Source: M55B129 sp034189085 (lineage in GTDB: Bacteria > Bacillota > Dethiobacteria > DTU022). From it: a DNA stretch of 64,000 bases. The stretch lies in assembly GCA_034189085.1 (NCBI GenBank), contig JAXHVH010000001.1, positions 124,001-188,000 on the forward strand, given 5' to 3'. The translations under genes and the position numbers were made by a program. Positions 52,037 through 60,543 of this stretch are shown in pieces. Below the pieces are notes generated by a model that was not told the DNA's origin, did no database searches, and saw only the letters and a list, made by a program, of their open reading frames with translations. How positions within the stretch are numbered: the first letter of the stretch is position 1; every line of letters starts with the position of its first letter.

Positions 52037-53221
52037 CTAATTTAGCCTTTGTCCCTCTTCCACCATTGCCGGTTTTGTAATAACCAGGTTTCCCGGATCA
52101 ATTCCTTCCACGAGGAGCCTGTTCTCCTGCCGTTCAACAAGGCTGACCGGTTTAAAGATAACCCGTCCTCCCTCGATGACAAATATCCCTTCCCGCCCTT
52201 CCTTTTCAAACAAAGCTTCTTCCGGAATAATTATACCTTCCCGGCGCGAATAGAGCAAAGTAGCTTCAGCCCAGCGGATCTGTTCAAACCCCTCAATCTG
52301 TTCTTCAATTTCATACGTCAGGAAAACCTCCTGTAATTTTTCTTCTTTATGATAAAGCTTACCCCTGACCCTGTCTCCGGGGGCAAAATCAAATTCGATT
52401 TCCGCTGTGTCTTTCCCGGCAATCACCTGCCCGGGATGAAGAGGAAGTTTTATGCTGTAATACCATCGCCAGTTATTAACTATTTTTACCAGTGGTTGGC
52501 CGGCATCAATCAACTCGCCCACCACAGCATATTCTCCTTCATCATACACTTCGGCAAATTCTTCAGCACTTAAATATAATGACCCCCTGTAATCTTCCCA
52601 TCCATCCGTATAGTGGGAAATTAAGCCGCTATTTTCGCTGTAAACGTCAACGGTATCTTTAAAAGTCATCGAAGATGGATTAATCGCTACCGTCCCGGGG
52701 CTGTCATCGGTCCCTGATTCACTGCTGGCAACAATTTCATCCTGGCTGTTATTCCGCTTTTCCTCAAAGAATTGCTGCCAGTATTCTTTAAATTGTTCCC
52801 AGAGATCCTCTTCAGAGTATTCTTCACTTTCCCCACCACGTATTCTTTGCATCTCCAGAGGCGAAATGATGCCAATAGCAGCAACATCGGACCCGGCCGC
52901 TATTCTTTCTCCATTTTCAGCAAGATCCATGATCAATCCTGATTCAGGGGCCCTGATAACCGCTTCATCTCTTGTAACCAGGCCTGCCACCCTGCATTCC
53001 TGGATCATTATTCCAGGTTCGGAATTTATAATTTGCAACCGCCAGGCAAGATACTGTTCACCGAGCCAGTGATACCCGAGCTGGACAATAATTACCAGGG
53101 CCAGCAGCAGGAGGACGTAAAAAATAAAAGCCTGTTTAAAATTGCTGAAGCTGAAGCGTTTACCCTCACCGGGCAACACTTTAAAATGCCTGTTTACATC
53201 CCGGGTGCCTTTTTTCTTCAA
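52037..53221 (-). CDS. HlyD-like membrane fusion/adaptor protein
   Basis: Predicted 394-aa protein with an N-terminal membrane helix (about 31-53), then a biotinyl-lipoyl-like segment (VTRDEAVIRAPESGLIMDLAENGERIAAGSDVAAIG), an acidic insert (about 128-185: EEYSEEDLWEQFKEYWQQFFEEKRNN) with low complexity, and a second lipoyl half (YSENSGLISHYTDG) followed by beta-barrel parts (DRVRGKLYHKEEKL, PEEALFEKEGREGIFVIEGGRV). This is the layout of HlyD/MFP adaptors, yet no transporter gene is beside it. It sits between pgeF and ylmE, as in several Clostridia. The role is not known. Confidence 0.75.
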   Translation of the reverse strand: MKKKGTRDVNRHFKVLPGEGKRFSFSNFKQAFIFYVLLLLALVIIVQLGYHWLGEQYLAWRLQIINSEPGIMIQECRVAGLVTRDEAVIRAPESGLIMDLAENGERIAAGSDVAAIGIISPLEMQRIRGGESEEYSEEDLWEQFKEYWQQFFEEKRNNSQDEIVASSESGTDDSPGTVAINPSSMTFKDTVDVYSENSGLISHYTDGWEDYRGSLYLSAEEFAEVYDEGEYAVVGELIDAGQPLVKIVNNWRWYYSIKLPLHPGQVIAGKDTAEIEFDFAPGDRVRGKLYHKEEKLQEVFLTYEIEEQIEGFEQIRWAEATLLYSRREGIIIPEEALFEKEGREGIFVIEGGRVIFKPVSLVERQENRLLVEGIDPGNLVITKPAMVEEGQRLN

Positions 53222-53224
53222 TTT

Positions 53225-54034
53225 TTATCTTTTCTCCCTGCGAATAGCTATAAAGCCAATCATCCGGCCGGTTATTCCGTGGTCCCGGCGATAAGAATAA
53301 AACAAATCGCCAATGCACGATGAGCACCAGCTGTTTTTGGCCAAATTTTCTTTTTTAATACCCGCTCGGAGAAGCTGTGCTTCATTGACAGATGTTAAAT
53401 CCAGTTTATAGAAACCATCAGAAACAGGCTCCAGGTAAGAAGGATCTGAATAACCGGCATCCTGGAACAGGCGGGCAATCTTTTTATTGATCAAATAACA
53501 ATCACGGCAAATAGCCGGGCTCAAAGCAACCAGGAGCTCTCCCGGATCAAGCAAGAACTCTTTTTGCAGGCGCTCAATTAACCCGGCCCCGATTCCACCA
53601 AGCGCCCCGCGCCACCCGGCATGGGCAAGGGCAACGAGTGGTTTCTCCAATGAAACAAAATAAATAAGCTGGCAATCAGCCGAATATGCCGTCAGCGGCA
53701 GCCCGGGAACGGCTGTTATAAGGGCGTCGCAGTGTTTAACCACCGTTCCTGGGCAGGCTCCTTCTCCCCTGCTTTTTTCATTAAATACAGCGGACTCTAC
53801 CCCGTGAACCTGCACCGCTGAAACCTGGCTGCGAAAATCATAATCAAAAAGATTAAAAAATCGCCGCCTATTTTGCATTACATTATTAACATTATCCCCG
53901 GTATGAAAAGCCATATTTAGCGAGTAATAAGGGCCTTTGCTGCAGCCGCCAATACGGGTGGAAAAAGCATGATCAACCAGCCCGCTCTTTTCTAAAAGTG
54001 AAGACTGCAGGTAAGCTATGTCACCCTCATGCAC
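53225..54034 (-). CDS. pgeF: Peptidoglycan editing factor PgeF (YlmD, multicopper-like laccase domain)
   Basis: Predicted 269-aa DUF152 family protein that in E. coli edits peptidoglycan precursors; homologues also have purine nucleoside phosphorylase activity. Metal-site motifs are present: VHG (78 region), YSADCQLI, VALAHAGWRGALGG and CRDCYLIN. GTG 54034 start; Shine-Dalgarno-like GAGGGAGAAGGG is 12 bases upstream. Downstream of nrdD by 38 bases. Confidence 0.92.
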   Translation of the reverse strand: MHEGDIAYLQSSLLEKSGLVDHAFSTRIGGCSKGPYYSLNMAFHTGDNVNNVMQNRRRFFNLFDYDFRSQVSAVQVHGVESAVFNEKSRGEGACPGTVVKHCDALITAVPGLPLTAYSADCQLIYFVSLEKPLVALAHAGWRGALGGIGAGLIERLQKEFLLDPGELLVALSPAICRDCYLINKKIARLFQDAGYSDPSYLEPVSDGFYKLDLTSVNEAQLLRAGIKKENLAKNSWCSSCIGDLFYSYRRDHGITGRMIGFIAIRREKR

Positions 54035-54072
54035 CAGGGTAAATTTCCCTTCTCCCTCATGTTGTTTCTCTT

Positions 54073-56166
54073 TCAGCTTTCATCACCTGGCTCAAAATGA
54101 GCCCGCCTTTCTTTTAATTCTTCCGTAATCTGTTCATTAAAATGTTCTTCAGTCATCAAACGGCCTGACACCCGGCGAATCCGTCTTAGCCTGGTACTGC
54201 CGCAGTACGGGCAGTTGTTGTTAAAAACCCCCTGATGTGAACATTTCATGCACTCGTCCAGCGGAAAATTAATCCCCCCCAGTCCAATATCGGCAGACAC
54301 CATCTGGTGAATGATTTGATCAACCAGATCGATTTTATCACCTGGAGGCCCGGTCAGTTCGATGTAACTGATATGTCCGGCATTGCAAAAATGATGGAAT
54401 GATCCCTCAACCGTTATTTTCTCGGTCATAGTTAAGGCATAATAAGGAGGAATGTAGAAGGAATCAGAATAGCAACCGCGAGTTGTCACATCTGGCACAG
54501 CTCCGTAATGTTCTCGATCCATGGCTGCAAATTTACCGGACAATCCCGGGGAAGAGGTACCAAGCAGAGCCATGTTGAGATCATATTCATCGGCATAACT
54601 ATCAATTCTCCGCCTCATATGATCAACAATCCTCCAGGCCAGTTCAAGAGCAGAGTTATCTTCACCGTGGTGCCTTCCGCAAAGCAGATGGACTGCTTCA
54701 GCTAAACCGACAAATCCAACAGCCAGAGTGCCCTGTTTTATTGCTTCTCCGATACTGTCCTCGGAGCTGAGATTATCAGATTCCAGGTACAACTTTTGCC
54801 CCATGATAAAGGGCAAATCACTAACCTTTAACCTGGCCAGAACAGCAAATCGATGTAACAACTGCTTTGCAGCAATGCGAATCAATCGATCCAGCTGAAC
54901 AAAAAATATCTCTTCTCGTCCCCGGCATTCAAAGGCAATACGCGGCAGATTCATAACCACCGAAGCGATGTTGCCTCGACCAGCAGCTATCTCCAGGCCA
55001 TGCCTATTTTCGCCAATTCTGGTCCCGCAGCCCATGTAAGAAACTTCATCCCCATATTTGCTATTAAAAGAACTGTCCATAAAGCTGTAACTGGGGTTCA
55101 TTCGGTTTGCTGTTACCCGCAGGGCCATTCTATAAAGATCGTAGTTTGGGTCTTCCGGGGCAAAATTTATACCTTTCTTGACCCGAAAAATGAGATCAGG
55201 CCGGAGCGGGGTTGCTCCCCGGCCCAGACCATTCAGGAATGCTTCCAATATTGCCCTGCTGATCATCCTTCCTTCTTCACTCGTGTCAGTACCTATATTC
55301 ATTGAGCTAAAGGGTATTCCGACCCCTGCCTGACTGTGAACGCTGTTCAACGTGGTTATCAAACCCTCCATGGCCTGGTAAATCTCTTCGTAATCCGGCT
55401 TACACTCCAGATTCCTGATCACTTCACCCATGCTGTGATCAAAATGAGGAAAACTCTGTCCGCCGGACATATCGTTCTGGCTATTCTGGAAGATAATAGC
55501 CGCCTGGGCAGCAGCCGAGGAAAATCTTTTCGGCGGACGAATGTAGCCACACCCGGCGTCAAAACCCTGCTGGAGCAGGTTGATGATATTTATATGCAGG
55601 CTGTTTAACGTTTTACTGTAATAATCAAGGTGATCGATGTACAGTGATCCCTCTTCATGGGCCCTGGCAAACTCTTCGGGAAGCAAATTGCTCAGGTAAT
55701 ATTGCTTGCTGGCTGCCGTGGCAATCTGGATCATTTTTGCTGATGGAGAGCTGTTAAACCCACCCTTTTCACGGTTTGTTTCAATGAGAATTTCCTTTAC
55801 CACATCCATCAGTTCTGATTTGCCCTCGCGAATACGGGTTCGGCGATCCCGGTAAAGAATATAAGCTTTGGCAGTACGGGCATGACCATTTTCAATAAGC
55901 GCCACTTCTACTGAGTCCTGAACGTCTTCCACAGTGGGAATAACCCCACCTGGTATTTTATCCCGCAGACTTTCAATAACCTGCCTGGTTAAGTTTTCCG
56001 CGATGGTGCGGTTGCTCCCGCCTACAGCCTGAGCTGCTTTAAAAATTGCTTCGGTAATTTTTTCAGGATCAAAGGGCACTACCCGCCCGTCTCGCTTGCG
56101 AATTTCACGATAAACATTTTCTAACGATAGTTTTTGTTCAGTTTTTACAGGGTATTCTTCCTTCAA
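54073..56166 (-). CDS. nrdD: Anaerobic (class III) ribonucleoside-triphosphate reductase NrdD
   Basis: Makes dNTPs without oxygen using a glycyl radical, 697 aa. N-terminal ATP-cone (about 15-110; VYREIRKRDGRVVPFDPEKI), a ten-stranded barrel with GAGVGIPFSSMNIGT-like and NLPRIAFECRGREE, and a C-terminal zinc site CMKCSHQGVFNNNCPYCG. The glycyl-radical segment reads RRVSGRLM, with Arg where RVxGYL has Tyr. No NrdG activase is adjacent. Start TTG 56166 with GGAGG nine bases upstream. It sits where sporulation sigma genes often lie. Confidence 0.95.
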   Translation of the reverse strand: MKEEYPVKTEQKLSLENVYREIRKRDGRVVPFDPEKITEAIFKAAQAVGGSNRTIAENLTRQVIESLRDKIPGGVIPTVEDVQDSVEVALIENGHARTAKAYILYRDRRTRIREGKSELMDVVKEILIETNREKGGFNSSPSAKMIQIATAASKQYYLSNLLPEEFARAHEEGSLYIDHLDYYSKTLNSLHINIINLLQQGFDAGCGYIRPPKRFSSAAAQAAIIFQNSQNDMSGGQSFPHFDHSMGEVIRNLECKPDYEEIYQAMEGLITTLNSVHSQAGVGIPFSSMNIGTDTSEEGRMISRAILEAFLNGLGRGATPLRPDLIFRVKKGINFAPEDPNYDLYRMALRVTANRMNPSYSFMDSSFNSKYGDEVSYMGCGTRIGENRHGLEIAAGRGNIASVVMNLPRIAFECRGREEIFFVQLDRLIRIAAKQLLHRFAVLARLKVSDLPFIMGQKLYLESDNLSSEDSIGEAIKQGTLAVGFVGLAEAVHLLCGRHHGEDNSALELAWRIVDHMRRRIDSYADEYDLNMALLGTSSPGLSGKFAAMDREHYGAVPDVTTRGCYSDSFYIPPYYALTMTEKITVEGSFHHFCNAGHISYIELTGPPGDKIDLVDQIIHQMVSADIGLGGINFPLDECMKCSHQGVFNNNCPYCGSTRLRRIRRVSGRLMTEEHFNEQITEELKERRAHFEPGDES

Positions 56167-56314
56167 GTAGAATCCTCCTCAAGGATCGACAATCCTGTGT
56201 CAGGAAAGTTGGATAAACGTTTTGTACAGCACCTAAGCCGGGCACCTGCGCCCCCGCTTCCAAGGGAATAATTATACAATAAAGAAAATTACCCTGACAC
56301 AATACATCTTTCAT

Positions 56315-56343
56315 ATTATAGAATACCATGCTCTGCTCGTAAA
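56315..56343 (-). promoter_or_regulatory. Promoter of nrdD operon
   Basis: TTTACG (56338-56343), 17-base spacer, TATAAT (56315-56320). It gives a leader of about 140 bases to the nrdD TTG; no clear NrdR box was found. Confidence 0.6.
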
Positions 56344-56412
56344 GGATCGCGTCGGCTGCTTTCCTTTATTAAATACAACAAATAAATTAATGTTAAGGCT
56401 GTAAAGATCTTA

Positions 56413-57210
56413 TCAGCGAAGGACAATTTTCTCGATTTTGAATTCAATATTCATCTCCTCACCACTACTTTCGAGAACATCCCAGCCTATGATAATCTGT
56501 AGATCGCCGAAATCGGCAATTTGCCAGCGCATCGTTCCTCCCTGGTCAGCCTCTACAGCCGGAGGTTCCACCGTTACCTCAAAAGTGTGAACCTGGGCGG
56601 ATCTCCCTCCTATCTCCTGTTGCTCGCTTTGCACTTTACTGACATTCACGCCCTCTTTGGTGCTGTAATCCGCAACAAGTTCCCGCGCATTCCAATCTCG
56701 AGCAATCTGGAACGGCATCAGGATATTAGCCATCATGGGCTCAACAAACATAGAAGCCATTTCCGCAGGAATCTCTTCCCCTCCGGCCTGGATCTTTATT
56801 AATTCGCCAGCTGGATCTACCCACACAATAAATTTTTCTTCACCGAAATCTACACTGACCCGATCGGCCTCTGTTCCCTCTATGGTTTCACTGCCTTCAT
56901 AAAGGTAATGAATCGTAGCGACTACTTCACCGTCCTGGATAATACTATGTTGGATTTCTTCGAATTTAGCGATCATTTCCTGTAAATTAGCGGGCGCTTC
57001 CCATTCATCAAGAGCAAGGACTTCTTCTCCGTTCTCACTGACTTCCTCGTCAAGGTCATCTTCTACAAGGGCATCTTCTTCCTCTCCAGCAATATATCCA
57101 GCCTGATCTTCTACTGCTTCATCCGCTACCCCGGAATCGCCGCAGCCGATAACAGCCAGCAACAACAGACACACCAGTAATATCAAACCTCTGCGAAAAA
57201 AAAGTTTCAT
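56413..57210 (-). CDS. Putative lipoprotein, function unknown
   Basis: Predicted 265-aa secreted lipoprotein: signal peptide MKLFFRRGLILLVCLLLLAV followed by lipobox IGC (Cys about 23), then a strongly acidic linker (about 28-70, EEEDALVEDDLDEEVSE) and a beta-rich domain with sequences such as YLYEGSETIEGTEADRVSVDFG and TFEVTVEPPAVEADQGG. No family recognised. GGGAGGG eight bases before ATG. A strong terminator separates it from ftsZ, and its own promoter is not obvious. Confidence 0.75.
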   Translation of the reverse strand: MKLFFRRGLILLVCLLLLAVIGCGDSGVADEAVEDQAGYIAGEEEDALVEDDLDEEVSENGEEVLALDEWEAPANLQEMIAKFEEIQHSIIQDGEVVATIHYLYEGSETIEGTEADRVSVDFGEEKFIVWVDPAGELIKIQAGGEEIPAEMASMFVEPMMANILMPFQIARDWNARELVADYSTKEGVNVSKVQSEQQEIGGRSAQVHTFEVTVEPPAVEADQGGTMRWQIADFGDLQIIIGWDVLESSGEEMNIEFKIEKIVLR

Positions 57211-57249
57211 GATTATCTTCCCTCCCTTAAAATTATTTGAATATGTTTC

Positions 57250-57291
57250 GAAAAACCCGGCACGCAGATATAATCTATATGCCGGGTTTTA
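57250..57291 (-). terminator. Terminator after the ftsZ operon
   Basis: Inverted repeat AAAACCCGGCA/TGCCGGGTTTT (57252-57262 and 57280-57290) with a 17-base loop, then TTTTT on the minus strand. Symmetry suggests it could act both ways. Confidence 0.85.
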
Positions 57292-57320
57292 AACAATGCC
57301 GGATCAACGAAGGATTTGAA

Positions 57321-58394
57321 TCACTTGTTAACCATTTTCCCTTTCTGCTGCCAGCGAGACCAGGTAGGTGAATCAATGTTTTCACCGCGTGCGTATGCAC
57401 TTCCGCCGACAGCAGCCAGCTTTGGCTTGAACCCTTCCCTGACTTCAGTAAATCCTGTGGCAATAACCGTGACTCGAACCTGGTCCTGACAATTTTCATC
57501 GATAACCGCTCCGAAGATTATATTCGCCTCGGGATCAGCAAATTCCGATACTATTTCAGCTGCTTCATTCACTTCATAGAGGCCCAGATCTGAACCGCCT
57601 GTTACATTGATCAGGATTCCCCTGGCTCCTTCAATCGAAGTTTCCAAAAGGGGGCTGTTTGTCGCCGCCTTGGCTGCCTCGACAGTTCTATTCTCTCCGC
57701 TTCCCTGTCCCACACCCATCAGGGCAGGTCCTGTCTCGGCCATGATCGTGCGCACATCGGCAAAATCAAGATTAATCAAACCGGGGACGGCAATAAGATC
57801 GGAAATACCCTGGACTCCCTGCCTGAGGACATCATCAGCAACCCGAAAGGCTTCCAGAATAGGCGTCTTTTTCTCGACTACCTGCAACAGACGGTCGTTG
57901 GGGATGGTGATCAGGGTATCCACTTTTTCTTTTAAAGCAGAAATCCCTTCGTCGGCCTGGTGCTTGCGCTTCCTCCCTTCAAAGGAGAACGGCCTGGTTA
58001 CCACACCCACAGTTAATGCTCCCAGTTTCTGGGCTATTTCGGCAATGATCGGTGCGGCTCCTGAACCTGTCCCACCACCCATGCCAGCGGTGATGAAAAC
58101 CATATCTGAACCCTTGAGCATGCTCTCGATGGCATTGCGGCTTTCTTCTGCCGCTTTCTGCCCAATTTCTGGATTGGCTCCTGCACCCAATCCCTTGGTA
58201 AGCTGTTCACCAATCTGCAGCTTCAGGGGAGCGTTGGCCAGATATAAAGCCTGGGCATCTGTATTAACAGCACAAAAATCTACTCCCTGCAATCCTGCGG
58301 CAATCATCCGATTTACGGCATTACTTCCTCCGCCGCCGATACCAACTACCTTTATTGAAGCATATTGTTCCATCTCATTATCAAACTCAATCAT
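57321..58394 (-). CDS. ftsZ: Cell division protein FtsZ
   Basis: Tubulin-like GTPase forming the Z ring, 357 aa. GGGGSNAV, the GTP loop GGGTGSG (106-112), the NLDFADVRTIM T7 loop and a complete beta-sheet domain are present. Start ATG 58394 with AGGAGG eight bases upstream. The C-terminal tail after ATGF is only about 42 residues: a linker of about 24, then ENIDSPTWSRWQQKGK, where most FtsZ proteins end in a DIPxFLRR peptide. Cotranscribed with ftsA 31 bases upstream. Confidence 0.97.
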   Translation of the reverse strand: MIEFDNEMEQYASIKVVGIGGGGSNAVNRMIAAGLQGVDFCAVNTDAQALYLANAPLKLQIGEQLTKGLGAGANPEIGQKAAEESRNAIESMLKGSDMVFITAGMGGGTGSGAAPIIAEIAQKLGALTVGVVTRPFSFEGRKRKHQADEGISALKEKVDTLITIPNDRLLQVVEKKTPILEAFRVADDVLRQGVQGISDLIAVPGLINLDFADVRTIMAETGPALMGVGQGSGENRTVEAAKAATNSPLLETSIEGARGILINVTGGSDLGLYEVNEAAEIVSEFADPEANIIFGAVIDENCQDQVRVTVIATGFTEVREGFKPKLAAVGGSAYARGENIDSPTWSRWQQKGKMVNK

Positions 58395-58425
58395 TAAAAG
58401 CACCTCCTGAAAGTAGTATGCCCTT

Positions 58426-59658
58426 TTAATCAATTATGTCAGTTAACCATTCCTTTAAACGCTGCCAGAATCCCGGGCCTCGTTTTTTGACCGTTTTGCC
58501 CCTTTCCTGCACAAACACCCGTGGTTGATAACGCTGCACATAATAAAGTAACCCGGCTACTGTCGAATAGCTGGGATTTTGCACCCCCGCTATTTCAAAA
58601 TCAGCGAGCCTTATTTGATCACTTTCAAAAAAGCGGCGGCTTATTTCCGGTATTCCTTTCAGCCCGGCTACACCACCGCGCAGCACCGCACCGGCAGGCG
58701 GCAGATACTGCCACCCCATTTTGATCATTTCTTCCTTGATGATGTGAAAAATTTCCTGGACCCTCGGCTCAATAAAACCGGCGAGCTCTTTTTCTGAAAC
58801 CAATTTGAGCTCTTTACTGCCTACAATTTTGATTTCAATCTTCGGCTCGCTGTCAGCCAACGACAGCATGGCCGAACCGTAATCCTTTTTCAATTCTTCT
58901 GCAGCATAATAGTTTATCCGCAATCCGGCAGCCAGATCTGTGGTAATGTGATCTCCACCGATTGGGACTACCGACATCTTCTGGAGCTTGCCATGCTGGA
59001 AAAAAGCAATTTCAGTTGTTCCGCCGCCAATATCAATGAGGAATACTCCCAGTTCACGTTCATCGGGAGACAGAGACACCTCCGAATTAGCCATTGCCTG
59101 CAGAACCAGGCCATTGATGTTGATACCTGCCCGATTGATGCAGCGCAATAGATTGTGGAGAGAAGTGATCAGGCTGGTAACAACAAGGGCATCAACCTCT
59201 AACCTCACTCCGAGCATGCCAAGCGGATCCCTGATCCCGTCAAAACCATCGACGATATATTCCCTGGGAATGATATCCACTATTTCCCTGTCCATTGGCA
59301 GAGCAACCACTTTGGCTGCCTGAATCACTCTTTCAACATCCTCTTCGCGAATCTCTCGATCCTCAGCTGTAACAGCAACCACTCCACGGTTATTGATAAG
59401 CTCTACATTAAGGCCCTTCAGGGCAACATAGGCAGAATCAATCTTTATCCCCGACATCCTCTCCGCTTCTTCCAAAGCGTTGACAATCGATTCAATTGTT
59501 TTTTCCAGATCTACAATAACACCTTTGCGTACACCATCGGAAGGGCTTAGACCTAAACCGATAATGTTCACAGTTCCGTCAGGACGGGATTCACCTAACC
59601 CGACCCGCACCTCAGCTGTGCCAACATCGATACCAGCAATATAATTTTTCCTGTTCAT
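58426..59658 (-). CDS. ftsA: Cell division protein FtsA
   Basis: Actin-like protein that tethers FtsZ to the membrane, 410 aa. AGIDVGTAEVRVGLGE (phosphate 1), SHF2-like ISGIKIDSAYVALKG, DIGGGTTEIAFFQHG (phosphate 2) and GAVLRGGVAGLKGIPEI; the C-terminal amphipathic helix FWQRLKEWLTDIID serves as membrane anchor. ATG 59658 preceded by AGGGGG. Confidence 0.97.
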   Translation of the reverse strand: MNRKNYIAGIDVGTAEVRVGLGESRPDGTVNIIGLGLSPSDGVRKGVIVDLEKTIESIVNALEEAERMSGIKIDSAYVALKGLNVELINNRGVVAVTAEDREIREEDVERVIQAAKVVALPMDREIVDIIPREYIVDGFDGIRDPLGMLGVRLEVDALVVTSLITSLHNLLRCINRAGININGLVLQAMANSEVSLSPDERELGVFLIDIGGGTTEIAFFQHGKLQKMSVVPIGGDHITTDLAAGLRINYYAAEELKKDYGSAMLSLADSEPKIEIKIVGSKELKLVSEKELAGFIEPRVQEIFHIIKEEMIKMGWQYLPPAGAVLRGGVAGLKGIPEISRRFFESDQIRLADFEIAGVQNPSYSTVAGLLYYVQRYQPRVFVQERGKTVKKRGPGFWQRLKEWLTDIID

Positions 59659-59742
59659 TTTTTACCCCCTTACCCTTCCCAACATGGTGTAACTTGTGAC
59701 TTTACTAGACAATTCTACACATTTTAATTCTTTCCTTTTCTG

Positions 59743-60540
59743 TTACGGATCATCCACCTCCTCTTCCTCCATTAACAGGGCGTTACTTGATACTACCAGC
59801 CTGCTCCCTGTGCGAACATCTAACCGGGGTTCAGCTTCTGTTTCGATATAAGGTATGGTCTCCCGGACCAGCAGTAGTTTTTCTTCCATCCCCTTGCTGT
59901 TGCCAAGCAAGATCTCCATGTCTGTCCCTGTCTGAAGGATCATGTTATAACTGTCGTAAATATCGATCTGTTCAATCGTTATTTTCTCTTCTCCGTTCCA
60001 GGCTGAAAAAAAGTTAATCAACGCTTCCCGCCGTTCCTGGCAGAGCAGGGGAATCCCCGGGACAACCAGTTCGCCGTCAATACCCACAATCAACGGATAT
60101 CCTTCTTCCGGTTCGGCACGGCAGGAGAAGCACACTGCATTCCGATCCATCTCCCAATATCCATCCGCTGTCATCACGAATGCAACAGGCGTCCGCTCGG
60201 CAACAGTAATTTCCACTTTATCTGGTAGAATACGCTCGAATTCGACATCGTCAATCTGCGGGCAGGCTGCTTTGATTCGGCCGGAAATCTTCTCAGACGA
60301 GAGCAAAAAAATGCTGTCGCCTGTTTCAATCCCTGCAGCATTAATAATTTCGCTATTCGTCAGATCCTTTGCACCATTGACACTAACCTCTTTGATGCGG
60401 AAAAAAGATTCCCCGTATCGGAGTAGAATGAAAAGTAATAAAACCAGGGCAAGGCGGGATAAAAAACGCAGCGCTTTTTTCCAACCGGGGCGTTTTTCCT
60501 TTTTGCCAACCAGCTTCAGGTGGTCACTCTTTTGAACCAC
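59743..60540 (-). CDS. ftsQ: Cell division protein FtsQ/DivIB
   Basis: Bitopic divisome protein, 265 aa. Basic cytosolic part, membrane helix (about 27-45), POTRA domain (FRIKEVSVNGAKDLTNSEIINAAGI), then a FtsQ domain (VEITVAERTPVAFVMTADGYWEMDRNAV). GTG 60540 with GAGGAG nine bases upstream; three bases after murB. Cysteines in the POTRA-to-FtsQ region (CFSC) are unusual for the family but not unique. Confidence 0.9.
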   Translation of the reverse strand: MVQKSDHLKLVGKKEKRPGWKKALRFLSRLALVLLLFILLRYGESFFRIKEVSVNGAKDLTNSEIINAAGIETGDSIFLLSSEKISGRIKAACPQIDDVEFERILPDKVEITVAERTPVAFVMTADGYWEMDRNAVCFSCRAEPEEGYPLIVGIDGELVVPGIPLLCQERREALINFFSAWNGEEKITIEQIDIYDSYNMILQTGTDMEILLGNSKGMEEKLLLVRETIPYIETEAEPRLDVRTGSRLVVSSNALLMEEEEVDDP

Positions 60541-60543
60541 TGT

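Noticed and set aside
57607..58410. 267-aa plus-strand frame opposite ftsZ
   Set aside because: Antisense shadow of ftsZ; composition unlike real proteins here.
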